Assembly: GCF_049977365.1 (NCBI RefSeq)
Contig: NZ_JBNGEN010000003.1
Span: 124,001-188,000 of the forward strand
Direction: 5' to 3'
Length of the DNA: 64,000 nucleotides
Source: Brachymonas sp049977365
GTDB taxonomy: Bacteria; Pseudomonadota; Gammaproteobacteria; Burkholderiales; Burkholderiaceae_C
Shown here: piece by piece, positions 16,850-26,112 of the stretch
Position numbering within the stretch: the first letter of the stretch is position 1
Layout: each line of letters opens with the position of its first letter
The notes under the pieces: generated by a model
The model's input: the letters and a program-made list of their open reading frames with translations, nothing else
What the model was told of the DNA's origin: nothing
Databases searched by the model: none
Program-made: the position numbers and the translations under genes

Positions 16850-17284
16850 GTGTTCGAAGGCGCCTCGTCCCTCTCGGTGGATGCCAAAGGCCGGATTGCG
16901 ATACCTACCAAGTACCGCGCCGACCTGATGGATGCTGCCCAGGGCCAGCTGCACATCACCCGGCATTTCCAGGAAGACTGCCTGCTGCTCTTTCCGGAGT
17001 CCGAATGGGTGCAGTTCCGCACGCGGGTGGCCCAGTGGCCTGCCTCTGCCGCCTGGCAGAAGCGCATCGTGCTCGGCAATGCCGTGGCACTCGACATGGA
17101 TGGCGCCACCGGGCGCATCCTGCTGTCGCCCGAGCTGCGCGAGGCGGCCATGATGGGGCGCGAAGCCCTGCTTCTGGGCAACGGCAGCCACTTCGAGCTC
17201 TGGGACAAGGCACTGTATGCGGCCAAGGAGGCCCAGGCCCGTCAGCAGCCGCTGCCGGATGCCTTGCAGGATTTCGTGTTCTGA
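16850..17284 (+). CDS. mraZ: Transcriptional regulator MraZ
   Basis: First gene of the division and cell wall cluster; a DNA-binding protein that represses its own operon in E. coli. The 144-residue protein carries two SpoVT-AbrB-like half-domains, each with the DxxGR signature: SLSVDAKGRIAIPTKYR and ALDMDGATGRILLSPELR. The family N terminus is MFxGxxxLSLDxKGR, so the GTG at 16850 (giving VFEGASSL) is chosen over the ATG at 16784, which lies inside the MraZ box. AGGA about 9 nt upstream of the GTG supports this. Confidence 0.95.
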   Translation: MFEGASSLSVDAKGRIAIPTKYRADLMDAAQGQLHITRHFQEDCLLLFPESEWVQFRTRVAQWPASAAWQKRIVLGNAVALDMDGATGRILLSPELREAAMMGREALLLGNGSHFELWDKALYAAKEAQARQQPLPDALQDFVF

Positions 17285-17297
17285 AAGGTCTGAGGAA

Positions 17298-18218
17298 GTG
17301 AGCTGGAAGCACACCACAGTCATGCTGCGGGAGGCGGTCGACGCCCTCGTGCACGACCCCCATGGCACCTACGTGGACGGCACCTTTGGCCGGGGCGGGC
17401 ACAGCCGCGCCATCCTGGAGGAGCTCGACAGCGACGGTCGCCTGATCGCCTTCGACAAGGACCCCGAGGCCATCGCCAGCGCCCACGCGATCGAGGACGA
17501 GCGGTTCTCGATCCGGCATGCCAGTTTCACCGCCATGGCCGAGCTGCCCGCAGCCAGCGTCGATGGCGTGCTGCTCGATCTGGGTGTGAGTTCCCCCCAG
17601 ATCGACAACCCGGCCCGGGGATTTTCCTTCCGCAACGACGGGCCCCTCGACATGCGCATGGACCCCACGCGCGGCGAGAGCGTGGCCGATTGGCTCGAAA
17701 GTGCGGAAACGGACCAGATTGCGGAGGTGATTCGTGACTACGGAGAAGAGCGGTTTGCTGGGCAGATTGCAAAGGCGATTGTGGCTCGCCGACAGGAGCT
17801 CGGCCCTCTTGCCAGCACCGCGGAGCTCGCGCAGCTCGTGGCTGGTGCGGTCCGGACCCGCGAGCCGGGGCAGGACCCCGCCACGCGCACCTTTCAGGCA
17901 TTTCGGATTTTTATCAACGCCGAACTGGAAGACCTGCAGCAGACCCTGAAGCACACCCTGCGCATCCTGCGTCCCGGAGGCACGCTGGTGGTCATCAGCT
18001 TCCATTCGCTGGAGGACCGCATCGTCAAGCAGTTCATGGTGCAGCATTCGCGCGAGGTGTATGACCGGCGCCTGCCGGCGGCCTTTGCCACCGCGCCCGC
18101 TCCCATGCCCCTCACGGACGTGCAGCGCGTGCGCCCCACCGCCGACGAGGTGGCTGGCAATCCGCGCTCGCGCAGCGCCATCCTGCGCTGCGCCGTCCGC
18201 ACCGAGGTGCCTGCATGA
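17298..18218 (+). CDS. rsmH: 16S rRNA (cytosine(1402)-N(4))-methyltransferase
   Basis: Methylates C1402 of 16S rRNA at N4. The 306-residue protein has the SAM-binding motif YVDGTFGRGGHSRAIL, LIAFDKDPEA, LLDLGVSSPQIDNPARGFSF and the late signature VVISFHSLEDRIVKQF. It starts with GTG 17298 preceded by GAGGAA, giving MSWKHTTVMLREAVDAL, the family N terminus. The gene is 13 nt after mraZ and its stop overlaps ftsL by 4 nt. Confidence 0.97.
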   Translation: MSWKHTTVMLREAVDALVHDPHGTYVDGTFGRGGHSRAILEELDSDGRLIAFDKDPEAIASAHAIEDERFSIRHASFTAMAELPAASVDGVLLDLGVSSPQIDNPARGFSFRNDGPLDMRMDPTRGESVADWLESAETDQIAEVIRDYGEERFAGQIAKAIVARRQELGPLASTAELAQLVAGAVRTREPGQDPATRTFQAFRIFINAELEDLQQTLKHTLRILRPGGTLVVISFHSLEDRIVKQFMVQHSREVYDRRLPAAFATAPAPMPLTDVQRVRPTADEVAGNPRSRSAILRCAVRTEVPA

Positions 18219-18565
18219 TGCGGCTGGTTCTGCTTCTGCTGGCGGCTGTGCTCGGCAGCGCGTTCTATCTGGTGCATCTGCGCTACGAGTCGCGCACGCT
18301 CTACACTGCGCTCGACAAGGCGCAGACCTCGGCGCGCAAGCTCGAAACCGAGCGCGATACGCTGGAGGTGGAAAAACGCGCCCAGACGGCCGCCCTGCGG
18401 GTGCAGGGCATTGCCCATGACCAGCTCGGCATGCGGGAATCCACGCCCGACATCACCCAGTACGTGACCGTGCGTGATGGCGAGGTCAAGGTCAGCACGC
18501 CGGTGGCAACCGAAGGCACTGCCTCCGCACCCGTGGCCGCAGCAGGCCGGAGGGTGGCACCATGA
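18215..18565 (+). CDS. ftsL: Cell division protein FtsL
   Basis: Small bitopic divisome protein of 116 residues, partner of FtsB and FtsQ. One TM helix (about residues 3-20, RLVLLLLAAVLGSAFYLVHL) is followed by a coiled-coil with ESRTLYTALDKAQTSARKLE, then RVQGIAHDQLGMRESTP, where the LGM turn is typical. The C-terminal ~30 residues are Ala/Val-rich and variable. ATG 18215 overlaps the rsmH stop and its own stop overlaps ftsI. Confidence 0.93.
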   Translation: MMRLVLLLLAAVLGSAFYLVHLRYESRTLYTALDKAQTSARKLETERDTLEVEKRAQTAALRVQGIAHDQLGMRESTPDITQYVTVRDGEVKVSTPVATEGTASAPVAAAGRRVAP

Positions 18566-20403
18566 AGTGGATCACCCGTCAGGAGCGCCACGAAAAGGCC
18601 CTGCAGAAGAGCCTCAAGGGCGTCACCAGTGCCAAGGGAGTGCGCGACAACGCCGTGGGGGTCAATCCGCTGCTCACCAGCCGCACCCCCGTATGGCGCA
18701 GCCGCCTGCTGGTGGCCGGGCTGGCGTTCGGGTTCACCGGGCTGGTGGCGCGTGCGGCCTATGTCCAGATCTTCGACAACGCCTTCTTCCTGCGGCAGGG
18801 GCAGGTGCGCTATGCCCGTACCATCGAGATGCCGGCCAACCGCGGGCGCATCCTGGACCGCAATGGGCTCATCCTGGCGTCGAGCGTGCCGGCGCAGAGC
18901 ATCTTCGCCTTTCCGTCCGAAATCGACCGCGAGGGCGATGCCGCCAAGCTGCACCGCATGGCGCAGCTGCTGGGCATGAGCGACCAGGAGCTCGGCACCC
19001 GGCTCGGCAGCGCCAAGAACTTCGTGTACGTGAAGCGTCAGGTCGACGAAGGGGTGGCCGAGCAGATCGCAGCCCTGGGCATCAAGGGCATCGACCATCG
19101 CAAGGAATACCGCCGCCAGTACCCCGAGGGCGAGGCGGTCTCGCACATCGTGGGCTTCACCGACGTGGAAGACAAGGGTCAGGAGGGGATCGAGCGCACC
19201 TTCGACCAGCAGCTTGCCGGCAAGCCCGGATCGCGCCGCGTCATCCGCGACCGCCTGGGGCGCGTGATCGAGGGCGTGGGCGAGCAGGTGCCCCCGGTCG
19301 ACGGCAGGGACATCCGTCTCACCATCGACAGCAAGATCCAGTACTTTGCCTGGCAGAAGCTGCGGGATGCCGTCAAGGCGCAGGATGCCAAGGGAGGCAG
19401 CGTGGTGGTGCTCGACGTGCGCACGGGCGAGATCCTGGCGCTCGCCAACTATCCGAGCTACGATCCCAACGACCGGCGCGACCTCACCGGTGAGCAGCTG
19501 CGCAACCGCGCGCTCACCGATACCTACGAGCCCGGCTCCATCATCAAGCCGCTGACGGTGGCCCTGGCCCTGCAGGAGCGCAAGGTCACCCCCAACACCA
19601 TCATCGAGACCAGCCCGGGGCGTCTGACCATCGCCGGTGCCACCATCGGCGACACCCACAACTACGGCACCCTGACCGTCGAGGGCGTGGTGCAGAAGTC
19701 GAGCAACGTGGGCACGGTCAAGATTTCCGAGCGCCTCGAAGCCCACGACATGTGGGACAACTTCATGAACATGGGTCTGGGCCAGAAGCCCGACCTGCCG
19801 TTCCCCGGCATCGGACGGGGCCGCGTGCGGCCCTGGAAGGCCTGGCGTCCAATCGAGAAGGCCACCATGGCCTATGGCTACGGGCTGTCTGCCAGCCTGT
19901 TCCAGATGGCGCGTGCCTACAGCGTGTTTGCCCATGACGGCGTGATGATGCCCATCACGCTGGTGCAGGACAACATGGCCGACGCCAGCGGCCGCCTCCA
20001 TCCCGTCGACAAGTCGCGTGGCGTGCGTGTCTACAGCCCGGCCGTGGCGCGGGAGATCCTGCACACCCTGCACCTCGTGACCCTGCCCGGCGGCACGGCC
20101 CAGCAGGCCCAGACCGTGGGCTATTCGGTCGGCGGCAAGACCGGGACGGCGCGCAAGCTCGACGGCACCCGCTATTCGACCAGCCGCTACCGTGGCTCCT
20201 TCGTGGGCATCGCGCCGATCGAGGCTCCCCGCATCGTGGTGGGCGTGATGATCGACGAACCCAAGAGCAGCATCTACGGGGGCCTCACGGCGGCGCCCGT
20301 GTTCAGTGACGTGGTGCAGCAGACCCTGCGCATCCTGGGCGTGCAGCCCGACATGTCGGTGCGTCCCGGCGTCATCACCGATGAACCGGAGGAATCCCTG
20401 TGA
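18562..20403 (+). CDS. ftsI: Peptidoglycan D,D-transpeptidase FtsI (PBP3)
   Basis: Septal transpeptidase, target of several beta-lactams. The 613-residue protein has a short cytoplasmic tail, one TM near residues 48-68, a dimerisation domain beginning with RTIEMPANRGRILDRNG, and a transpeptidase domain with the nucleophile in GSIIKPLT (Ser ~326), SSN (~380-382) and KTGT (Lys ~526). All catalytic residues are intact. ATG 18562 overlaps the ftsL stop by 4 nt; its stop overlaps murE. Confidence 0.97.
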   Translation: MKWITRQERHEKALQKSLKGVTSAKGVRDNAVGVNPLLTSRTPVWRSRLLVAGLAFGFTGLVARAAYVQIFDNAFFLRQGQVRYARTIEMPANRGRILDRNGLILASSVPAQSIFAFPSEIDREGDAAKLHRMAQLLGMSDQELGTRLGSAKNFVYVKRQVDEGVAEQIAALGIKGIDHRKEYRRQYPEGEAVSHIVGFTDVEDKGQEGIERTFDQQLAGKPGSRRVIRDRLGRVIEGVGEQVPPVDGRDIRLTIDSKIQYFAWQKLRDAVKAQDAKGGSVVVLDVRTGEILALANYPSYDPNDRRDLTGEQLRNRALTDTYEPGSIIKPLTVALALQERKVTPNTIIETSPGRLTIAGATIGDTHNYGTLTVEGVVQKSSNVGTVKISERLEAHDMWDNFMNMGLGQKPDLPFPGIGRGRVRPWKAWRPIEKATMAYGYGLSASLFQMARAYSVFAHDGVMMPITLVQDNMADASGRLHPVDKSRGVRVYSPAVAREILHTLHLVTLPGGTAQQAQTVGYSVGGKTGTARKLDGTRYSTSRYRGSFVGIAPIEAPRIVVGVMIDEPKSSIYGGLTAAPVFSDVVQQTLRILGVQPDMSVRPGVITDEPEESL

Positions 20404-21959
20404 GCACCCCGATGCTGCCCCTTCTGAGTACCCCGGCCGAAGCCGCCGCCTGGCTGCGCGCGCACGGCAGCCGCCTGCAGACGGACAGCCGCAGGCTGGA
20501 AGCGGGCGACCTGTTCGTGGCCTGGCCCGGCGCCGCCCATGATGCGCGCGTGCACGTGCTGGCCGCGCTGGAGCACGGAGCGGCGGCCTGCCTGGTCGAG
20601 GCCGATGGCATGGATGCCTTCGACTTCGCCCGCCCTGCAGCGGCGGATGTCGCAGCAGGGCGTGTGGCGGCCTATGCCGGACTCAAGTCTGCCACGGGCC
20701 CGATCGCTGCCGCGTTCTACGACACGCCCTCGCGTCGGCTCGACGTGGTGGCCGTGACCGGCACCAATGGCAAGACCACCAGCGCCTGGTGGCTGGCCCA
20801 GGCCCTCTCGCATGGTGCCCGGGGCTGTGGCCTCGTGGGCACCCTGGGCGTGGGCCGCTTCGTGGGTGGGCAGGCCGAGCTGCGCTATACCGGCATGACC
20901 ACTCCCGACCCCGTGCTGCTGCAGCGCGAGCTGCACCATTTCGTCGACGAGGGACTGGGGGCCTGCGTGATGGAGGCTTCCTCCATCGGCATTGCCGAGC
21001 ATCGGCTCGACGGCACGGCGATCCGCGTGGCGGTGTTCACCAACTTCACGCAGGACCATCTGGACTACCACGGCACCATGGAAGCCTACTGGCAGGCCAA
21101 GCGGGCCCTGTTCGACTGGCCCGGCCTGCAGGCTGCGGTGGTCAATCTCGATGATGTCCATGGCACCCTGCTGGCGCAGGAACTGCAGGGAGGGGCACTC
21201 GACCTCTGGACCCTGTCGTGCCTGCCGCCGGCGGCTGGGGTGGCCCCGGCGCGTCTGCAGGCCAGCGGCGTGCGCTATGGCGACCACGGGCTGGCGTTCG
21301 AGGTGACCGAGGCCGGGGGGGGCACCGCCTCCATGTCCACGGCCACCATCGGACAGTACAACGTCTCCAATCTGCTTGGGGTGCTGGGCACGCTGCGCGC
21401 CCTGGGCGTGCCGCTGGCCGAGGCGGCACGGGCCTGCGAAGGACTGCTGCCGGTGCCGGGCCGCATGGAATGTCTCACCCTGCCCGGGCAGCCGCTCGTG
21501 GCCGTGGACTTTGCCCACACGCCCGATGCGATCGACAAAGCCCTCGAAGCCCTGCGCCCGCTCGCCCGCCAGCGCGGAGGGCGCCTGTGGTGCGTGTTCG
21601 GCTGCGGAGGGGACCGCGATCCGGTCAAGCGGCCGCTCATGGCACAGGCTGCCGAGCGCCAGGCCGACCGTGTGGTCGTTACCAGCGACAACCCGCGCAG
21701 CGAGGCCCCCGAGCGCATCGTGGCACAGGTGGTGGCCGGTCTGGCCGCGCCTGCACAGGCCCGCGTCGAGGTCGATCGCGCCCGCGCCATTGCCCTCGCC
21801 ATCGCCGGAGCCGACCGTGCCGACGTGGTGCTCGTGGCCGGCAAGGGACACGAGGATTATCAGGAAATACACGGGGTACGCACCCCGTTCAAGGATCAGG
21901 AGCACGTGCGCATGGCACTGCAGAACCGGGCTGCGGCCCGCGCGGAGGGCGTCGCATGA
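20400..21959 (+). CDS. murE: UDP-MurNAc-tripeptide synthetase MurE (meso-DAP adding)
   Basis: Adds the third residue to UDP-MurNAc-L-Ala-D-Glu. Motifs are ATP-binding VTGTNGKTTSAWW, the central ligase region TTPDPVLLQRELHHF, and VTSDNPRSEAP, where DNPR marks specificity for meso-diaminopimelate rather than lysine, consistent with a DAP-type wall and dapF nearby. 519 residues, slightly longer than E. coli. It starts with GTG 20400 overlapping the ftsI stop (GTGA); ATG 20412 (MLPLLSTPAE) is an alternative. Confidence 0.97.
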   Translation: MSTPMLPLLSTPAEAAAWLRAHGSRLQTDSRRLEAGDLFVAWPGAAHDARVHVLAALEHGAAACLVEADGMDAFDFARPAAADVAAGRVAAYAGLKSATGPIAAAFYDTPSRRLDVVAVTGTNGKTTSAWWLAQALSHGARGCGLVGTLGVGRFVGGQAELRYTGMTTPDPVLLQRELHHFVDEGLGACVMEASSIGIAEHRLDGTAIRVAVFTNFTQDHLDYHGTMEAYWQAKRALFDWPGLQAAVVNLDDVHGTLLAQELQGGALDLWTLSCLPPAAGVAPARLQASGVRYGDHGLAFEVTEAGGGTASMSTATIGQYNVSNLLGVLGTLRALGVPLAEAARACEGLLPVPGRMECLTLPGQPLVAVDFAHTPDAIDKALEALRPLARQRGGRLWCVFGCGGDRDPVKRPLMAQAAERQADRVVVTSDNPRSEAPERIVAQVVAGLAAPAQARVEVDRARAIALAIAGADRADVVLVAGKGHEDYQEIHGVRTPFKDQEHVRMALQNRAAARAEGVA

Positions 21960-23386
21960 ACACGCCCATGCATATGACACTGGCCCAGGCGGCCCAATGG
22001 CTGTCCGACGCCACCGTGGTGGGCGATGGTGCCGTCACGGTCGACCGTGTGCATACCGACACACGCACCCTGCAGCCGGGCGACCTGTTCGTCGCACTGC
22101 GGGGCGAGCGCTTCGATGCGCATGATTTTCTGGCGCAGGCCCGCGCGGCCGGGGCCACGGCCGCCCTGTGCGAGCGTCCCCACCTGGCTGCGCTGGGCTG
22201 GCAGGGCATCGAGGTGGCCGACAGCCGCCGCGCCCTTGGCGAGCTGGCCGCTGGCTGGCGCCGCCAGTTCGTTCTGCCGCTCATCGCCGTCACCGGCAGC
22301 AACGGCAAGACCACCACCACCCAGATGATCGCCAGCATCCTGCATGCGGCTGCGGGCGAGGCGGCGCTGGCCACGCAGGGCAATCTCAACAACGACATCG
22401 GTGTGCCGCTCACGCTGCTGCGGCTGCGTCCGTCCCACCGGCTGGCGGTGGTCGAGCTGGGCATGAACCACCCCGGCGAAATGGCGGTGCTTGCCGCCAT
22501 GGCGCAGCCCACCGTGGCACTGGTCAACAATGCCCAGCGCGAGCACCAGGAATTCATGGGCACGGTCGAGGCCGTGGCCCGCGAGAACGGCGAATCGATC
22601 GCCGCACTGCCTGCCGACGGCGTGGCGGTCTATCCGGCCGACGAACCCTATACCGGCATCTGGAAGACACTGGCGGGTGCCCACCGCAGCCTGACCTTCG
22701 CGGCCGACGCGGCGAGCGGTGCCGATGTGCACGCCGTCGAGGCTGTCTGGCAGGACGCGGCCTGGCAGGTCCGTGCGGCCACGCCGCAGGGGCCGCTGCA
22801 CTTCCGCCTGCAGGTGGCGGGACGCCACAACGTGCGCAATGCGCTGGCCGCCACGGCCTGTGCGCTGGCTGCCGGTGTGCCGCTGTCCGCGATTGCGGCC
22901 GGGCTTGACGGCTTCGCTGCCGTGCAGGGCCGCTCGCGGGTGGTGGCGGCCCGCTTCGGCGGGCACGCGCTCACCGTGGTGGACGACACCTACAATGCCA
23001 ACCCCGATTCGGTGCGCGCCGCCATCGACGTGCTCGCCGAGCTGCCCGGGCCGCGCGTGCTCGTGCTCGGCGACATGGGGGAAGTGGGCGATCAGGGGCC
23101 GGCCTTCCATGCCGAGATCGGCGCCTATGCGGCCACCAGGGGCATCGACCACGTGCTCACGCTCGGCGCCCTGGCGCGCCATGCGGCAGCCGCCTGCCCC
23201 GGAGCCCGCGCCTGTGGCGACGATGCCGAGGCAGGACTGTCCGTGCTGCTCGACGCGCTTCGTGGGCTGCTGCCCGGCTGCGCGAGCGTGCTCGTCAAGG
23301 GCTCCCGCTTCATGCGCATGGAGCGCGTGCTCGCCGTCTTCGATCAACCTGCCCAGCACAAGGATGCCCCATGCTGCCTGCACTGA
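21956..23386 (+). CDS. murF: UDP-MurNAc-pentapeptide synthetase MurF
   Basis: Adds D-Ala-D-Ala to UDP-MurNAc-tripeptide. 476 residues, with DTRTLQPGDLFVALRGERFD near the N terminus, ATP loop VTGSNGKTTTTQM, NLNNDIGVPLTLL (substrate region) and VVDDTYNANPDSV in the C-terminal domain. ATG 21956 overlaps the murE stop by 4 nt; longer in-frame extensions lie inside murE. Its 3' end overlaps mraY by 16 nt. Confidence 0.97.
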   Translation: MNTPMHMTLAQAAQWLSDATVVGDGAVTVDRVHTDTRTLQPGDLFVALRGERFDAHDFLAQARAAGATAALCERPHLAALGWQGIEVADSRRALGELAAGWRRQFVLPLIAVTGSNGKTTTTQMIASILHAAAGEAALATQGNLNNDIGVPLTLLRLRPSHRLAVVELGMNHPGEMAVLAAMAQPTVALVNNAQREHQEFMGTVEAVARENGESIAALPADGVAVYPADEPYTGIWKTLAGAHRSLTFAADAASGADVHAVEAVWQDAAWQVRAATPQGPLHFRLQVAGRHNVRNALAATACALAAGVPLSAIAAGLDGFAAVQGRSRVVAARFGGHALTVVDDTYNANPDSVRAAIDVLAELPGPRVLVLGDMGEVGDQGPAFHAEIGAYAATRGIDHVLTLGALARHAAAACPGARACGDDAEAGLSVLLDALRGLLPGCASVLVKGSRFMRMERVLAVFDQPAQHKDAPCCLH

Positions 23387-24549
23387 CCCAATGGCTCATG
23401 GAGCACTACCCGCAGTTCGGTTTTCTGCGGGTGTTCCAGTACCTCACCTTCCGCGCCGTCATGGCCGCCATGACCTCGCTGATCATGGGCCTGCTCTCCG
23501 GGCCCTGGGTGATCCGCAAGCTGCGCGAGCTCAAGATCGGCCAGCCGGTGCGCGGCTACGCCATGGAGACACACCTCTCCAAGTCGGGCACCCCGACCAT
23601 GGGCGGGGTGCTCATCCTGCTGTCGATTGCCCTGTCCACGCTGCTGTGGTTCGAGTGGAGCAACCGCTTCGTGTGGATTGTGATGGTCGTCACCTTCGGC
23701 TTCGGGGCCATCGGCTGGGCCGATGACTGGCGCAAGGTCGTGCACAAGGACCCCGAGGGCATGCCCTCCCGCGAAAAGTTCATGTGGCAGTCGATCATCG
23801 GGCTGGCGGCGGCGCTGTACCTGGTGTTCAGCATTTCCGAGACCAGCAACGCGCGCGTGCTCCAGCTCGTGATCGACTGGGTGCGTTCGGGCTTTGCCAT
23901 CGACCTGCCACCCAAGGCGGGCCTCATGGTGCCCTTCTTCAAGGAGGTGAGCTACCCCCTTGGAGTCTGGGGCTTCGTGGCGCTCACCTTCTTCGTCATC
24001 GTCGGCGCGAGCAATGCCGTCAACCTCACCGACGGGCTCGACGGGCTCGCCATCATGCCCGTGGTCATGGTGGGCTCGGCGCTTGGCGTCTTTGCCTACG
24101 TCACCGGCAGCAAGCTGTATTCGACCTACCTGTTCTTCCCCTACATCCCGGGCTCGGGCGAGCTGCTGGTGTTCTGCGCGGCCATGATGGGCGCGGGGCT
24201 GGCCTTCCTGTGGTTCAACACCCATCCGGCCCAGGTCTTCATGGGCGATGTGGGCGCGCTCGCGCTCGGCGGGGCGCTCGGCACCATCGCAGTCATCGTG
24301 CGGCAGGAGATCGTGCTCGGGATCATGGGCGGCATCTTCGTCGTCGAGGCGCTCTCGGTGATGCTGCAGGTGGGCTACTTCAAGTACACCAAGAAACGCT
24401 ACGGCGTGGGGCAGCGGCTCTTCAAGATGGCGCCGCTGCACCACCATTTCGAGAAAAAGGGCTGGCGTGAGACGCAGGTGGTGGTCCGCTTCTGGATCAT
24501 CACCATGCTGCTGTGCCTCGCCGGCCTGTCCACACTCAAGCTGAGATAA
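23371..24549 (+). CDS. mraY: Phospho-MurNAc-pentapeptide-transferase MraY
   Basis: Inner-membrane enzyme that makes lipid I from UDP-MurNAc-pentapeptide and undecaprenyl phosphate. The 392-residue polytopic protein (about ten TM helices) keeps the catalytic Asp pair GWADDWRK, the NLTDGLDGLA motif and the HHHFEKKGW loop. It is about 30 residues longer than E. coli MraY because of an enlarged loop around residues 165-190, usual in betaproteobacteria. It starts inside the 3' end of murF. Confidence 0.97.
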   Translation: MLPALTQWLMEHYPQFGFLRVFQYLTFRAVMAAMTSLIMGLLSGPWVIRKLRELKIGQPVRGYAMETHLSKSGTPTMGGVLILLSIALSTLLWFEWSNRFVWIVMVVTFGFGAIGWADDWRKVVHKDPEGMPSREKFMWQSIIGLAAALYLVFSISETSNARVLQLVIDWVRSGFAIDLPPKAGLMVPFFKEVSYPLGVWGFVALTFFVIVGASNAVNLTDGLDGLAIMPVVMVGSALGVFAYVTGSKLYSTYLFFPYIPGSGELLVFCAAMMGAGLAFLWFNTHPAQVFMGDVGALALGGALGTIAVIVRQEIVLGIMGGIFVVEALSVMLQVGYFKYTKKRYGVGQRLFKMAPLHHHFEKKGWRETQVVVRFWIITMLLCLAGLSTLKLR

Positions 24550-24561
24550 GGGAAGAACGCC

Positions 24562-26112
24562 ATGCAGGGCCATACCCTCGATCAACAACCGGTGCTCGTG
24601 CTCGGCCTGGGCATCTCGGGCCTTGCCATGGCGCGCTGGTGCGCGCGGGTGGGTGCACGGGTCACCGTGGCCGACAGCCGCGAGGCACCGCCCCATCTGG
24701 AGCGCCTGCGCGCCGAGCTGCCGGAGGTGCAGTTCATGGCCGGAGCCTTCGATGCTGCGCTGCTGGCTTCCACGGGAGCCCGCGCGGTGTTCGTGAGCCC
24801 GGGCCTGTCGCCCGCCGTCGCCGCCCCCGTGGTCGATCCTGCCCGTGCGCAGGGGCTGTGGGTGGGCGGTGAGCTCGACCTGTTCGCACAGGCCCTGCGC
24901 CTGCTCGACGAGCAGCAGGGCTATGCCCCCCGGGTGATCGGCATCACCGGCACCAACGGCAAGACCACCGTCACCTCGCTCACCAGCCAGCTGCTCGAAC
25001 GCGCAGGCTTCACGGTGGGCATGGCCGGCAACATCGGCCCCAGCCTGCTCGATACCCTGGCCGCCGCGCTCGACGCGCAGGCGCTGCCGCAGGCGTGGGT
25101 GCTGGAACTGTCGAGCTTCCAGCTCAACGACTGCACCCGGTTCGAGCCCACGGCCGCCACCATTCTCAACATCACGCAGGACCACCTCGACTGGCACGGC
25201 AGCATGGAGGCCTACACACAGGCCAAGGCCCATGTGTTCGGCCACGCCGGGGCGGCCGTGCTCAATCGGGACGATCCGCTCGTCATGGGCCTGCTGCCGC
25301 AGCTCGTGCCTGCGGTTTCCGGCAAGGGGGCCGCGCCCGCGCGTGCCTGGTGCAGCTTCGGGGCCGATCTGCCACGGCGCCCGGGCGACTGGGGGCTCGA
25401 AGAGGTCAACGGCATGGTGTGGCTGGTGCGTGCCGAGGCCGCCGAAGAGGCCGGCACGCCGCGGCGTGGCCGGGCCGGTGCCCCGCAGTCCGCCGAGGTC
25501 GAGCTGCGCATGCAGCGCCTCATGCCCGCCGATGCGCTGCGCATCCGGGGACGGCACAACGCCTGCAACGCGCTCGCGGCCCTGGCACTGGCCACTCTGG
25601 CGGGGGCAGAGCTCGCCCCCATGCTGTTCGGCCTGCGCGAGTACCGGGGGGAGCCCCATCGCGTCGAGCCGGTCGGCATGATCGGCGAGGTCGAGTACTT
25701 CGACGACAGCAAGGGCACCAACGTGGGAGCCACGCTGGCTGCTCTGGGCGGACTCGGTGCCGATCGGCGGCTGGTCGTGATTCTGGGCGGGCTGGGCAAG
25801 GGGCAGGACTTTTCGCCTCTGGCTCCTGCCGTGCGGCGGACCTGCCGGGCCGTGGTGCTGCTCGGGCGTGATGCGCCGATCATCGAGGCAGCCCTGCGCG
25901 ACTGCGGCGTGCCGCTGCGGCATGCGGCCGACATGCCCGCTGCCGTGGCCGAGGCCGCAGCAGCGGCCCAGCCCGGCGACGCCGTGCTGCTGTCGCCTGC
26001 CTGTGCGAGTTTCGACATGTTCACGGGCTACGCCCAGCGCGCCGAGGTCTTCCGTGCCGCCGTGGCGGTGCAGGCCGAGGCGGCCGGCACTCCGCTGGAG
26101 GGAGTGGCATGA
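24562..26112 (+). CDS. murD: UDP-MurNAc-L-alanine:D-glutamate ligase MurD
   Basis: Adds D-Glu to UDP-MurNAc-L-Ala. 516 residues, longer than the ~440 of E. coli, mostly through a spacer near residues 255-315 (GAAPARAWCSFGADLPRRPG and an Arg/Gly-rich segment). Motifs: N-terminal Rossmann LVLGLGISGLAMARW, ATP loop ITGTNGKTTVTSLTSQ, NITQDHLDWHGSM, RGRHNACNALAAL and YFDDSKGTNVGAT. Separated from mraY by only 12 nt; the stop overlaps ftsW. Confidence 0.96.
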   Translation: MQGHTLDQQPVLVLGLGISGLAMARWCARVGARVTVADSREAPPHLERLRAELPEVQFMAGAFDAALLASTGARAVFVSPGLSPAVAAPVVDPARAQGLWVGGELDLFAQALRLLDEQQGYAPRVIGITGTNGKTTVTSLTSQLLERAGFTVGMAGNIGPSLLDTLAAALDAQALPQAWVLELSSFQLNDCTRFEPTAATILNITQDHLDWHGSMEAYTQAKAHVFGHAGAAVLNRDDPLVMGLLPQLVPAVSGKGAAPARAWCSFGADLPRRPGDWGLEEVNGMVWLVRAEAAEEAGTPRRGRAGAPQSAEVELRMQRLMPADALRIRGRHNACNALAALALATLAGAELAPMLFGLREYRGEPHRVEPVGMIGEVEYFDDSKGTNVGATLAALGGLGADRRLVVILGGLGKGQDFSPLAPAVRRTCRAVVLLGRDAPIIEAALRDCGVPLRHAADMPAAVAEAAAAAQPGDAVLLSPACASFDMFTGYAQRAEVFRAAVAVQAEAAGTPLEGVA